This document shows positions 37,887 through 45,715 of a stretch of DNA of 46,991 nucleotides, one piece after another (within the stretch, counting starts at the first letter, position 1; each line of letters opens with the position of its first letter). Origin of the DNA: a virus; the IMG/VR virus record IMGVR_UViG_3300031251_000979, positions 1 to 46,991 of that record; one strand, given 5' to 3'. The position numbers and the translations under genes were made by a program. Under the pieces are notes generated by a model that made no database searches, was not told the DNA's origin, and worked only from the letters and a program-made list of their open reading frames with translations.

Positions 37887-38122
37887 TGGCGCTTCCGCTT
37901 CGCTCGTTTGTCATCGAACAAGATGTGCCGAGAATCCTGCCGCGCTGCCTGTTCGCTGCCGGGCGCAAATCATTCGAAGTCACGGTCTACTTCGATCTCT
38001 CGTCGGATGAAATCATGGATGAGGTGTTCGAGACACTTCCTTTGGCCGAACATGGCTGGTCGCGCAATCGCTGTACCGCACGTCACCGTGACAAGAACAT
38101 CTGGATCATAGCGAGGAGCTGA
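37886..38122 (+). CDS. Small hypothetical protein
   Basis: 78 residues from ATG 37886. MALPLRSFVIEQDVPRILPR, then FEVTVYFDLSSDEIMDEVFE, ending RHRDKNIWIIARS. A small alpha/beta fold is likely. It lies one base before the next gene, whose RBS (AGGAG) is within its end. No family recognised. Confidence 0.5.
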   Translation: MALPLRSFVIEQDVPRILPRCLFAAGRKSFEVTVYFDLSSDEIMDEVFETLPLAEHGWSRNRCTARHRDKNIWIIARS

Positions 38123-38123
38123 C

Positions 38124-39539
38124 ATGACCGCGAGCTATGAATATTGGTCGAACGCATTGGGTGGCATCTTCGGGCCGGTTCACGACAGCGACCCGCAAAG
38201 TGGCTTTTTCCGCAAGCGAGCCTACAAGGCTGGCCCGTTCCTGCCGGTCGCCATCTTCGAGCATGACGGCAAAATCGTGGCCCTTGTCGATAGCAAGCCA
38301 GCAGATGCAGCGGAAATCTGGACCTATGTCTGCCAGCACCCAATCGCGGAGCAATGGTATCGCGACAAGATCGACGGCAAGCCGTGGCCAGATGAAGACG
38401 CATCGGTAACGGAATCCATCGCGCTAGCGGATAACGCATTTCGCCCCTTCCTTGATACGGGATATTCCGTATCGATGGATGGAAAAGTTAAGGGTCCGAA
38501 GGGAAACTTGCTGTCACCGCGTTCGAATGGACAAGATTATCAGCGCGTTCAACTGGGTTCGTATGGCGACGAATACATTCATCGCATGGTTGCCATTGTA
38601 TTCCACGGCGAGCCTCCTACCCCAGAGCACCAAGTCGATCACATAAATTCTAATCGCGCCGACAATCGAGCTGCTAATCTGCGATGGGTAAGTAAGGATG
38701 AGAACCTTGCGGACCGCGATATCGCTAAGGGCGAAGATCATCACAACGCGAAAGTAACTGAGGCGCAGGTCCGTCTCATTCGAGAGGGCGTTCATTATTC
38801 CGGCCGAGATAACGACCTTGCCTCGGCGTTCGGTGTGTCGCGCGAAACGGTCCGCGACATCCGTCTCGGCAAAGGCTGGTCTCATGTTAAGCCGAGTGGC
38901 GGCATCGGTGACAACAATCCGCCCACCGATGAAGCCGAGACCATGCGCGAGCAAATCGAGGCGGCGGCAAAAGGCGTGGCCGACTACGCGCAGATTGCCG
39001 ATGACGAAACGGCGGCAAAAGCCCAATCGCTGCGTTCGCGGCTGCTTGAACTGAGCGGTGACGCGGACAAGAAACGTGAGGCCGAAAAGAAGCCGCACCT
39101 CGAAGCTGGGCGCGCCGTCGATACGAAGTGGCAACCACTGGTGAAGGCGGCAAAGGCGGCGGCAGATACGATCCGCAACGCACTGAGCGCGCACGAGACC
39201 CGCAAGGCTAATGCTGCTGAGGCGGCCCGTAAGGCTGAAGATGATCGCCAAAAGGCTCTGGCTGAAGCGTTGGCAAAGAATCCGCAAGCGCCCGTGGCCA
39301 TGCCGCAGCCGACTCCTGCGCCCATCGCGCCAACCACGACGATCCGTGGTGCCTACGGGCGCGGCGCTGCGGTCAAAGTCGTGAAAATCGCCACGGTCGA
39401 GGACTACGACGAGGCGACAACCTATTTCCGCAATGACGCCGAATATCGCTCCGTCATCGATAAACTGGCGCAGCGCGCCGTTGATGCTGGCTACACCGTG
39501 CCGGGCGTTTCCGTCTCCTCAGAAAGGAAAGTCGCGTGA
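38124..39539 (+). CDS. Early phage protein carrying an embedded HNH homing-endonuclease-like domain
   Basis: 471 residues. Residues 1-104 (YEYWSNALGGIFGPVHDSDPQ, RKRAYKAGPFLPVAIFEHDGK) and 260-471 (GDNNPPTDEAETMREQIEAAA, a long helical KAAKAAADTIRNAL part, Pro-rich linker, DYDEATTYFRNDAEY end) belong to one family that I recall as contiguous in other phages. Residues about 105-257 are a different unit: NUMOD-like start (YSVSMDGKVKGPKGNLLSP), HNH core with YIHRMVAIVFHG, QVDHINSNRADNRAANLRWVS (His173, Asn181), then an HTH (DLASAFGVSRETVRDIRLGKG). It is an in-frame insertion with no intein splice residues. The host protein stands directly before the annealing protein gene. Confidence 0.75.
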   Translation: MTASYEYWSNALGGIFGPVHDSDPQSGFFRKRAYKAGPFLPVAIFEHDGKIVALVDSKPADAAEIWTYVCQHPIAEQWYRDKIDGKPWPDEDASVTESIALADNAFRPFLDTGYSVSMDGKVKGPKGNLLSPRSNGQDYQRVQLGSYGDEYIHRMVAIVFHGEPPTPEHQVDHINSNRADNRAANLRWVSKDENLADRDIAKGEDHHNAKVTEAQVRLIREGVHYSGRDNDLASAFGVSRETVRDIRLGKGWSHVKPSGGIGDNNPPTDEAETMREQIEAAAKGVADYAQIADDETAAKAQSLRSRLLELSGDADKKREAEKKPHLEAGRAVDTKWQPLVKAAKAAADTIRNALSAHETRKANAAEAARKAEDDRQKALAEALAKNPQAPVAMPQPTPAPIAPTTTIRGAYGRGAAVKVVKIATVEDYDEATTYFRNDAEYRSVIDKLAQRAVDAGYTVPGVSVSSERKVA

Positions 39540-40294
39540 GCAACGAAATCACAACTCAATCCCAGAGCAAGGCAGTCTCGCTCGAACAGGTTCTGATCGG
39601 CGGCGACCTCGCAAAGCTGACGCCGGAGCAGCGCGTTGATTATTACAACCGCGTCTGTGAAAGCGTGGGGCTCAACCCACTGACACAGCCGTTCGCCTAC
39701 ATCACGCTGAACGGCAAGCTGACGCTATACGCGCTCCGGGCCTGCACCGATCAGTTGCGTTCCGTCCATGGAGTTTCCGTCGAGGAAATGAGCGAAGGCG
39801 AGCGCGACGGCGTTTTCATCGTGACAGCCAAGGTGCGCGACAAAGACGGCCGCACCGACATTGCCAAGGGTGCCGTCAACATCAGCGGGCTCAAAGCCGA
39901 GAACCTGGCCAATGCTCTGATGAAGGCGGAAACCAAGGCGAAGCGCCGGGCTACTCTGTCGATTTGCGGCCTTGGCATGCTGGATGAAACCGAGGTCAGC
40001 GATATTCCTGCCGTTCGCGCCCAACAGCCTCCGCCATCACCAGCGCCAGCGCCTGCATTGACACCGCCGCCCGCACCGATGGGCTCTACCCCCAAGCCGA
40101 ATGCGGCAATGAGTTGGGTCGCGGAGCAGATGGAAGTTATTGCGGCGATCAACAGTCCGAAAGTGATGTCTGAATGGGAGCAAAAGAACGAGAAAGCGAT
40201 TCTAAAATTGGCCTCCGTCGATAAAGAGGCCCACGAAGAACTGCTCGCCTATGTGATGAAGCAGTATAAGTGGCTGGGCTCCGCAGCAGCATGA
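39536..40294 (+). CDS. Putative single-strand annealing protein, RecT/Red-beta-like
   Basis: 252 residues with GTG start (GTGA overlap) and RBS AGAAAGGAAA. Core: DYYNRVCESVGLNPLTQPFAY, TLNGKLTLYALRACTDQLRSV, then DGVFIVTAKVRDKDGRTDIA and NALMKAETKAKRRATLSICGLGMLDETE. The NPLTxPFxYI segment resembles Red-beta/RecT. After that comes a Pro-rich linker and a 60-residue helical end. Together with NinB next to it, it would handle recombination of replicating DNA. No 5'-3' exonuclease gene is visible beside it. Family by recall. Confidence 0.6.
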   Translation: MSNEITTQSQSKAVSLEQVLIGGDLAKLTPEQRVDYYNRVCESVGLNPLTQPFAYITLNGKLTLYALRACTDQLRSVHGVSVEEMSEGERDGVFIVTAKVRDKDGRTDIAKGAVNISGLKAENLANALMKAETKAKRRATLSICGLGMLDETEVSDIPAVRAQQPPPSPAPAPALTPPPAPMGSTPKPNAAMSWVAEQMEVIAAINSPKVMSEWEQKNEKAILKLASVDKEAHEELLAYVMKQYKWLGSAAA

Positions 40295-40701
40295 GCCGCG
40301 CCCTTCTCATTCTGCGTTCCGACGCAATCCGAGCCAAGGCAATCCATTGGATTTCCCGCCTGCCGGAAGGAACGCGCGTGGAATTCAAGGAGCCGCAACG
40401 GTCCTTGGATCAGAACGCAAAAATGTGGGCAGGTTTAACTGACATTGCGGCTCAAGCAACACACGCCGGGCGGAAGTGGTCCACAGACCAATGGAAATGT
40501 TTGTTTTTATGCGCCCTTGGAAGAGAGACTCAATTCATCCCGTCGCTGGATGGTCAGGGCTTTATCCCATACGGCCAATCGTCATCCGATCTTTCCAAGA
40601 AGGAAATGACCGATTTGATTGAGCTAATGCAAAGCTGGGGCGCAGAGCACGGGGTCACGTTCCATGAGCCATCCGAATTGCAGAAGGCGAAAGCTGCGTG
40701 A
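40291..40701 (+). CDS. ninB: NinB recombination protein
   Basis: 136 residues from ATG 40291 (ATGA overlap). Key parts: RAKAIHWISRLPEGTRVEFKEPQRSLDQNAKMWAGL, KWSTDQWKCLFLCALG and the C-terminal SSDLSKKEMTDLIELMQSWG, which match NinB (lambda Orf). Orf aids Red recombination by binding SSB and single-stranded DNA, in place of host RecFOR. It directly follows the annealing protein gene, as one would expect for a working pair. Confidence 0.9.
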   Translation: MSRALLILRSDAIRAKAIHWISRLPEGTRVEFKEPQRSLDQNAKMWAGLTDIAAQATHAGRKWSTDQWKCLFLCALGRETQFIPSLDGQGFIPYGQSSSDLSKKEMTDLIELMQSWGAEHGVTFHEPSELQKAKAA

Positions 40702-41057
40702 GGCAGGCAATCACTCCGGCGATGAAGGTTCTTTGCCTCCTGCACCGGGCCGAGGTCACTTGTGCAATCTGCGGCGAGCCGGTCTTGCCGGAAGACGATA
40801 TCGAATGGGATCATATCTGGGCTTTGACGCATGGCGGGCCGCATACCTATTCAAACCTGCGACCGCTTCACTTCGCCTGCCACAAGGTCAAGACGAAGGC
40901 CGACATCCAGGCCCGCGCCAAGGTGCGCCGCATCACGGGCGAAACCAAAGGTCGCGTCTCTAAGCCACTTCGTTCTCGCGGGTTCGACAAAACGAAGTCA
41001 CGCAAATTCAACGGCACAGTAGTCCCACGTCCCACAGCTACAGGGGGAGAGAGATGA
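40698..41057 (+). CDS. HNH endonuclease
   Basis: 119 residues with GTG start in GTGA overlap. CAICGEPVLPEDDIEWDHIWALTHGG (Cys22, Cys25, His39), YSNLRPLHFACHKVKT (Asn53, Cys61, His62) make a complete HNH with a zinc-binding fold. The C-terminal part is basic. It sits between ninB and the C5 methyltransferase, a position in which lambda-like phages carry nin-region nucleases. It could resolve DNA junctions or nick at packaging; exact role open. Confidence 0.85.
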   Translation: MRQAITPAMKVLCLLHRAEVTCAICGEPVLPEDDIEWDHIWALTHGGPHTYSNLRPLHFACHKVKTKADIQARAKVRRITGETKGRVSKPLRSRGFDKTKSRKFNGTVVPRPTATGGER

Positions 41058-41689
41058 GCGAACGATTGCGGGCGCTTGATCTTTTCTGCAAGGCGGGAGG
41101 TGCATCGATGGGCCTGCATCGTGCGGGCTTTGATGTGGTCGGCGTCGATATTGAGCCTCAGCCGAACTATCCTTTTCAATTCGTGCTGGCAAACGCCTTG
41201 AGCTTCGATCTGGCGGGCTTCGATTTTATCTGGGCCTCGCCACCATGCCAAGCACATACCAACGCCCAACGCATCCGCAAGAACACCCATCCTGATTTGA
41301 TTGACCCTATCAGGATGCGGCTGAAGGCTGCTGGTCGGCCGTACTGCATCGAGAATGTCGTAGGTGCGCCGCTTCGCGAGCCTATCGAATTATGTGGCAC
41401 GATGTTTGCCCTGAAGACCTATCGTCACCGGCAGTTCGAATGTTCATTTCCGATTATGCAACCAGCGCATCCGCCGCACATGGTCAGGCAAACGAAAATG
41501 GGCCGCAAGCCTGTACCTGGCGAATTCATCCAGGTTGTCGGCAATTTCTCTGGAGCCCCTTTCGCTCGTGAAGCCATGGGTATGCCGTGGGCTACGCGTG
41601 ACGAGTTAAGAGAAGCCATCCCGCCAGCCTACGCAGAATACATCGGACGCAATGCAATCCAACATATCGATATAAGGAAGGCAGCATGA
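41054..41689 (+). CDS. Short DNA (cytosine-5)-methyltransferase
   Basis: 211 residues. SAM-binding FCKAGGASMGLHRAGF (motif I), FDFIWASPPCQAHT with catalytic Cys65 (motif IV), and RPYCIENVVGAP (motif VI, ENV). The C-terminal part (VVGNFSGAPFAREAMGMPWA, REAIPPAYAEYIG) replaces the usual motif IX-X end. It is about half the length of common C5 methyltransferases and lacks a sizeable target recognition domain, so specificity may be low or given by a partner. It is the second methyltransferase of this phage and the only one in the early operon. Protection from restriction is likely. Confidence 0.85.
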   Translation: MSERLRALDLFCKAGGASMGLHRAGFDVVGVDIEPQPNYPFQFVLANALSFDLAGFDFIWASPPCQAHTNAQRIRKNTHPDLIDPIRMRLKAAGRPYCIENVVGAPLREPIELCGTMFALKTYRHRQFECSFPIMQPAHPPHMVRQTKMGRKPVPGEFIQVVGNFSGAPFAREAMGMPWATRDELREAIPPAYAEYIGRNAIQHIDIRKAA

Positions 41690-41970
41690 ACACGGAAACC
41701 CAATTACATTCGCAGGTTCTCGCGGCAATCAATACAGTCTTGAGTGGTCACGCATTTGATGGGGGACAGCTAGCCGACGCCGCCATCGAGGCTCACCGTG
41801 CTTTCCAATATCGGAGGTTGGATATTCTTGAAGCCGCCTTGAAAGCAATCGCCGAACGGAAAACATTAGGAGAATTAAGTGACGCTGGTGAGGATAACGA
41901 GGACGACTTTGAGGGCGATTATGATGCGATAATTCACGCGGCAAGATCGGCCGTGGATACGCTGCCATGA
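41686..41970 (+). CDS. Acidic hypothetical protein
   Basis: 94 residues (MNTETQLHSQVLAAINTVLS to IHAARSAVDTLP). Helical with a very acidic stretch EDNEDDFEGDYDA. Acidic small early proteins often mimic DNA or bind host proteins; here that is speculation. ATGA overlaps on both sides. Confidence 0.55.
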   Translation: MNTETQLHSQVLAAINTVLSGHAFDGGQLADAAIEAHRAFQYRRLDILEAALKAIAERKTLGELSDAGEDNEDDFEGDYDAIIHAARSAVDTLP

Positions 41971-42287
41971 CAAGAACGCAATGCCCTTCATGCGGAAAAC
42001 ACAATTTATGTCTCGTCGGCGACGGATACGCCGAAACGTATCTTTGCATGGTCTGCCACTTCAACGCCGGAAGATATTTGCAGAATACTCCAGAGCGGTC
42101 TGGTACGGCTCGCGAGGCTCCCAGCACCAATAGGAACGGTACGACCGTAGGGCCTCAGGCCGCCGCTCATCCTTTCCCTGACCTCAGCAAGTCTGATTCC
42201 GATATTTATTTAGAATTACAGCGGCAACGAGCAGAAATTGAAGAGTTGCGGCGCCGCGTCCAATTGATCGAGGAGCCACTATCATGA
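41967..42287 (+). CDS. Zinc-finger protein with coiled coil
   Basis: 106 residues. The N-terminal zinc finger CPSCGKHNLCLVGDG with CMVCHF is followed by a disordered link, and the C-terminus ends in a coiled coil (LELQRQRAEIEELRRRVQLIE). It resembles small proteins that bridge nucleic acid and a partner. Function unknown. ATGA overlaps on both sides. Confidence 0.6.
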   Translation: MTRTQCPSCGKHNLCLVGDGYAETYLCMVCHFNAGRYLQNTPERSGTAREAPSTNRNGTTVGPQAAAHPFPDLSKSDSDIYLELQRQRAEIEELRRRVQLIEEPLS

Positions 42288-42496
42288 CCCTCACCCCACA
42301 AACAGCACAAGCGTTACTGGAAGCGGCGAAGGAATGTGTACCGAACAATTGGCTCGATTCACTGCTCACCGGAAAAGACGTTCCTCCGCTTCCATGGAAC
42401 TGCCCGGAGATCGAGCGGCTATTGAATGGGGTTCGTGCACGCATTGCCGCCATCGCATCCGCCGAGCACCAACTACAGGAGGGGAAGAATGGCTGA
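42284..42496 (+). CDS. Small hypothetical protein
   Basis: 70 residues (MTLTPQTAQALLEAAKECVP and PWNCPEIERLLNGVRARIAAIA). All helical. It overlaps the next gene by 8 bases. Family not recognised. Confidence 0.5.
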   Translation: MTLTPQTAQALLEAAKECVPNNWLDSLLTGKDVPPLPWNCPEIERLLNGVRARIAAIASAEHQLQEGKNG

Positions 42497-42998
42497 TACC
42501 ACCAGCACATCCAGTAAGGCAGGGAACGACCGCGATAGACCGTCCGCCCACGGCAAACTGGCTGGGAAGGCTATCGCGCTCCTCGAAAGCGCCGGGCGCA
42601 GAGAAATGCCGGGCCTGCCCGAAGGCTGCGCCACCTGCGCGTTCCGCGAGGGCTGCATGACGAACATGATGGCCGGGACAACGCTGGTCGCACTGAAATG
42701 TGCGCTCGGGCAAGACGCCGACCGATTTGCCTGCCATCACGGCATGAAGGACGGCCAACCGAAAAAGCTATGCGCCGGGTACGTCGCCGCAATTCTGGCG
42801 TCTCACACTCTCAAAGAGCAAGTCGTGCTCGCGATGGTGGAAGACTTGGCCTGCCTGCCGGAACACGACCAGGTCCGCGCGGACTTCGATGCGTGGATCG
42901 CCGAGGTAGACCCCGCCGGCACGATGGATGATTACGAGCGCGCACGCTGGTACGAGCGTCACCGCCTTTCCACCCCCACAGGAGATGCGCAGCCATGA
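42489..42998 (+). CDS. Cysteine-rich early protein
   Basis: 169 residues from ATG 42489 with a strong RBS (AGGAGGGG, five bases ahead). Residues 45-100 hold seven cysteines: GCATCAFREGCMTNMM, LKCALG, FACHHGM and LCAGY. These suggest an iron-sulfur or zinc site, much like small metal-binding domains of unknown function in phages. The C-terminal half is acidic and helical. The strong RBS points to high expression. Confidence 0.6.
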   Translation: MADTTSTSSKAGNDRDRPSAHGKLAGKAIALLESAGRREMPGLPEGCATCAFREGCMTNMMAGTTLVALKCALGQDADRFACHHGMKDGQPKKLCAGYVAAILASHTLKEQVVLAMVEDLACLPEHDQVRADFDAWIAEVDPAGTMDDYERARWYERHRLSTPTGDAQP

Positions 42999-43231
42999 GC
43001 AGAAGTCAGGAAGATTCCATGGACCGAGATAACGCCAAGGCATTAGCTCCGCCGCTGGGGCTCATTGTAAAGCTCGGCTCTATTGCCGTTCATGCAAAGG
43101 AAATGACTTCGCCGGACGGCCATGAATTCGATGCCATCGCACTGAAGGCACTCTTGAACGATCCCGATGTTCGCAATTGGCTGACTGCCATGGACCGGAT
43201 GGCGATGATACCAAAGATGCGTAAACCATGA
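42995..43231 (+). CDS. Small hypothetical protein upstream of the TnpB-like gene
   Basis: 78 residues (MSRSQEDSMDRDNAKALAPP, KLGSIAVHAKEMTSPDGHEFD, KALLNDPDVRNWL). Alpha/beta and conserved-looking, similar to small phage proteins I recall. Its stop overlaps the start of the TnpB-like gene by ATGA, so the two are translated together. Confidence 0.55.
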   Translation: MSRSQEDSMDRDNAKALAPPLGLIVKLGSIAVHAKEMTSPDGHEFDAIALKALLNDPDVRNWLTAMDRMAMIPKMRKP

Positions 43232-44373
43232 CCGTCCCCTCACCTCCCACAGATGAAGCGCGGGAGGTCATCAAGACCTACAGCTTCCGGGTGAAGAACC
43301 TTGAAGGAGAACTGAACCGTCATGCCCGTGCCGTAAACCTGACCTGGAATTTCTGCAACGGAGCCCAGAAGCATGCGCTTCGGTGGGGCAAGCGTTGGCC
43401 GACTGCCTTTGACCTGATGTATCTGGTCGCCGGTGCGTGCAAGGAGCTTAATACGCCCGCCAACACGCTCTGCCTGGTCTGCAAGAACTATGACAAGTCA
43501 CGCCGACAGGCCCGCAAGCGCGCTCTCCGGTACCGTGGTCGACGTTCGCTCGGGTGGGTGCCGTTCCGGGCGCAAAGCCTCAAGGTCATGGAAGATGGCT
43601 TCAGGTTCGCCGGAAAGCATTATCGGGTCTTCAACCCTCGCGAACTACCCGAGGGGGCGAAGCTGGTTGATGGATCATTTGCGCAAGACTCAGAGGGGAA
43701 ATGGTTTCTCAACGTCTGCTTCAAGGTCGCTATAACGCCGCGAACGCGCGTGGCCAAGGCAGTAGGCATCGACCTTGGCCTGAAAACTCTGGCGACATTG
43801 AGCAATGGGGCGGAGATCGATCACCCGCGCTTTTACAGAAAGATGGAAGCCCGTTTGGCGACAGCTTCGCGCGCCAACAAGCGCGGCCAAGTCCGTCGTC
43901 TACAAGCTCGGTGTGCTAACGCCCGCAAAGATTACATCCACAAGGCGACCACGGCCTTGGCGGAGGAATATTCGTACGTGGCAATCGGTGACGTGCCTGC
44001 TTCCAAACTAGGCCGCACCAAGATGGCAAAATCCATCTATGACGCAGGTTGGACGATGTTCAAAAGACAGTTGCGCTACAAGGCGATTGCGCTGGGCGGA
44101 ACGTTTATGGAGATCGATGAAAGTTTCACGACTCGAACTTGTTCTGAATGCGGTGCATTCAGCGGCCCGGAAGGCCGACAGGGTTTGAGTGTAAGACAAT
44201 GGCAATGTTCCGCATGTGGGGCCGATCACCATCGCGACGTGAATAGCGCACGGAACATCCTTGTCCGTTCCAGGCACGGAACGCTGATAGCAGGAGCCGC
44301 AACGAGCGGAAGTGCCGACATCACCGCCATAGACGCCGCCATCAACCCTTCTAAACCAGTGGAGGGTAGATGA
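43228..44373 (+). CDS. TnpB-like RNA-guided nuclease family protein (IS200/IS605 OrfB) with a changed RuvC site
   Basis: 381 residues. RuvC-I Asp182 in VGIDLGLKTLATLSNG, the zinc finger with Cys305, 308, 327 and 330 (CSECG, CSACG), and the last catalytic Asp337 in HHRDVNSARNIL are all present. At RuvC-II the usual IxxED is VAIGDV: the glutamate is Gly254. A Glu lies 41-44 residues on (FMEIDESFTTRTCS: Glu295, Glu298). The N-terminal WED/REC-like half (NLTWNFCNGAQKHAL, KRALRYRGRRS) is complete. There is no tnpA gene and no clear element ends. It is coupled to both neighbours by ATGA, so it behaves as a resident phage gene. It may be an active nuclease with a shifted site or a binder only. Confidence 0.85.
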   Translation: MTVPSPPTDEAREVIKTYSFRVKNLEGELNRHARAVNLTWNFCNGAQKHALRWGKRWPTAFDLMYLVAGACKELNTPANTLCLVCKNYDKSRRQARKRALRYRGRRSLGWVPFRAQSLKVMEDGFRFAGKHYRVFNPRELPEGAKLVDGSFAQDSEGKWFLNVCFKVAITPRTRVAKAVGIDLGLKTLATLSNGAEIDHPRFYRKMEARLATASRANKRGQVRRLQARCANARKDYIHKATTALAEEYSYVAIGDVPASKLGRTKMAKSIYDAGWTMFKRQLRYKAIALGGTFMEIDESFTTRTCSECGAFSGPEGRQGLSVRQWQCSACGADHHRDVNSARNILVRSRHGTLIAGAATSGSADITAIDAAINPSKPVEGR

Positions 44374-44477
44374 CCCCGCACTATCGTTATCGCTGCCACA
44401 TCACTGGCGAAATCTACATCATCGCTTGGAATGAAGAGCCAACATTCCCGCAAGACATATATCTAGGAAGAGTCTGA
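44370..44477 (+). CDS. 35-residue protein after the TnpB-like gene
   Basis: MTPHYRYRCHITGEIYIIAW, then EEPTFPQDIYLGRV. ATGA overlap with the TnpB-like stop and TGATG overlap with the next start. It looks like a tiny beta-rich peptide. The coupling is the main support. A guide RNA of the TnpB-like gene, if any, would have to overlap this gene. Confidence 0.5.
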   Translation: MTPHYRYRCHITGEIYIIAWNEEPTFPQDIYLGRV

Positions 44478-44641
44478 TGAAGAGCGTTATTGAGATTATT
44501 TTTGTTGTCGTCGGCTTGCGCATGTTGGTCGACGGACATTCGTTCTGGAACGGAAGCATCACCGCCCGTAACACAGGTTATATCATCATGTCTGCTGGGA
44601 TGTTGTTTGTTGCTGGCGCGGTTGTTCTTGCAGGGAAATGA
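44477..44641 (+). CDS. 54-residue protein with two membrane spans
   Basis: MKSVIEIIFVVVGLRMLVDG begins it; residues 3-17 and 34-52 (TGYIIMSAGMLFVAGAVVLA) are hydrophobic, joined by a polar loop (HSFWNGSITARN). It begins in TGATG overlap. It is holin-like in size and layout, but it lies in the early operon, far from any endolysin, so a holin role is not claimed. Confidence 0.55.
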   Translation: MKSVIEIIFVVVGLRMLVDGHSFWNGSITARNTGYIIMSAGMLFVAGAVVLAGK

Positions 44642-44645
44642 CGCC

Positions 44646-44870
44646 ATGACCGAACGCCTCTACACCCAATCCGAATTGGACAGTGAGCTTCTTGCGCTTC
44701 GTGAGAGATGTGCGAAGGTGTGCTTAGACCTATCGGATGAATTTCTTTCACCTGAGTATGCTACCGGTCAACCTCACTCAAGTTTCGCCGAACGCTTCGC
44801 CTGCGGCCAATGCTCAACCGCCATCATGTGCATCCCCCTCACCCCGCATACGGAGGCGGGGACGCGATGA
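44646..44870 (+). CDS. Small hypothetical protein with Cys pairs
   Basis: 74 residues from ATG 44646. TERLYTQSELDSELLALRER is helical, followed by CAKVCLDLSDEF and FACGQCSTAIMC. Five cysteines may hold zinc. It ends in ATGA overlap with the next gene. Confidence 0.5.
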   Translation: MTERLYTQSELDSELLALRERCAKVCLDLSDEFLSPEYATGQPHSSFAERFACGQCSTAIMCIPLTPHTEAGTR

Positions 44871-44974
44871 AACCTTCCCAATGGCTCCTGCCATCTATCG
44901 GCTATTTGATCGGCCTCGGGTTTGTCCTGTGGGTTTGCTGGATTGCATATGAAACAGCGAAGGCGATGCCATGA
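44867..44974 (+). CDS. 35-residue single-span membrane peptide
   Basis: MKPSQWLLPSIGYLIGLGFV, then LWVCWIAYETAKAMP. One membrane span covers residues 8-27. ATGA overlaps on both sides. Function unknown. Confidence 0.5.
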   Translation: MKPSQWLLPSIGYLIGLGFVLWVCWIAYETAKAMP

Positions 44975-45315
44975 CCAAAACTATTATAGTTCCTGTAGAG
45001 CCGACGGAGAAGATGTTGCGCGCCGCTGATGGCGCAACCGATCTTATCATGCCGTCTGCAGTTGACCCTTCGACTGAAGGCAGACTGAAAGAGTTCAAGC
45101 TGGCATGGCGCACGATGCTCGACGCCGCCCCAAAGCCCACCGTCACAGATGATGATAGGGAGGCGGTGGCGAGGGTGATCTATGTCGCGCGCGTAAAGCA
45201 CATCGGCCTTGATCTGACATGGGATGGCGCGTGCATGCAAGATAAGCGTGGCGCTCTGTCGTGTGCCGCCGCCGCCATATCCACCCTTACATCACGCGGA
45301 TGGGGGAAGAGATGA
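44971..45315 (+). CDS. Conserved hypothetical phage protein
   Basis: 114 residues. It begins MTKTIIVPVEPTEKMLRAAD, followed by FKLAWRTMLDAAPKP, then DREAVARVIYVARVKH and a C-terminal helix. This two-part build (an EPTxxM head and a variable end with Ala/Pro linker) is common in small phage proteins of alphaproteobacteria. No biochemical role is known to me. Confidence 0.6.
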   Translation: MTKTIIVPVEPTEKMLRAADGATDLIMPSAVDPSTEGRLKEFKLAWRTMLDAAPKPTVTDDDREAVARVIYVARVKHIGLDLTWDGACMQDKRGALSCAAAAISTLTSRGWGKR

Positions 45316-45503
45316 GCACACCATCAAACGACTTCGACGCCATATTCCATCGGCTCAAGCGCGAAAAGATTCAGACGCCAGGTCCAGGCCAATATGTTGA
45401 TCGGTGTCACTTCAGTAAAACCGGCTGGGCAATTTGGAATGCAGATGGCGCTTGCACATGCAAGCCCGCGAAAGCCCCCACCAATGAGGGTGAGACGCGA
45501 TGA
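45312..45503 (+). CDS. Small hypothetical protein
   Basis: 63 residues from ATG 45312 (ATGA). STPSNDFDAIFHRLKREKIQ at the start, then GPGQYVDRCHFSKTGWAIWN and CTCKP. Three cysteines may bind metal. ATGA overlap with the next gene. Confidence 0.5.
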   Translation: MSTPSNDFDAIFHRLKREKIQTPGPGQYVDRCHFSKTGWAIWNADGACTCKPAKAPTNEGETR

Positions 45504-45715
45504 GCGCTGATACCCGCCGCGAAGTTTTCAAGATCGAACTTTGTGAAATTCCGAAGGCGTTCGGAACCAATGACAGATGGCAAGCCGATTGTGGAGATTG
45601 TCACGCGAGAGGCTCATCACCAGAAGAGGCCATATCTCGGCTCGTAGTTTACACACGAGCATACCGCGAATGGCAGCTTGGGCGCTCAACCCACCCCGGA
45701 GGGCAGAAGGGATGA
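45500..45715 (+). CDS. Small hypothetical protein, HicB-fold-like segment
   Basis: 71 residues. FKIELCEIPKAFGTNDRWQA, ADCGDCHARGSSPEEAISRL recalls the strand-strand-helix pattern with GxSPEEAI that is found in HicB-like antitoxin folds. The similarity is short and may be chance. CGDC could bind metal. ATGA overlap at both ends. Confidence 0.5.
   Translation: MSADTRREVFKIELCEIPKAFGTNDRWQADCGDCHARGSSPEEAISRLVVYTRAYREWQLGRSTHPGGQKG

Noticed and set aside
44477-44641. Holin candidate with two membrane spans
   Set aside because: It lies in the early operon next to the TnpB-like gene with no endolysin or spanin nearby; the lysis genes are probably beyond the left edge.
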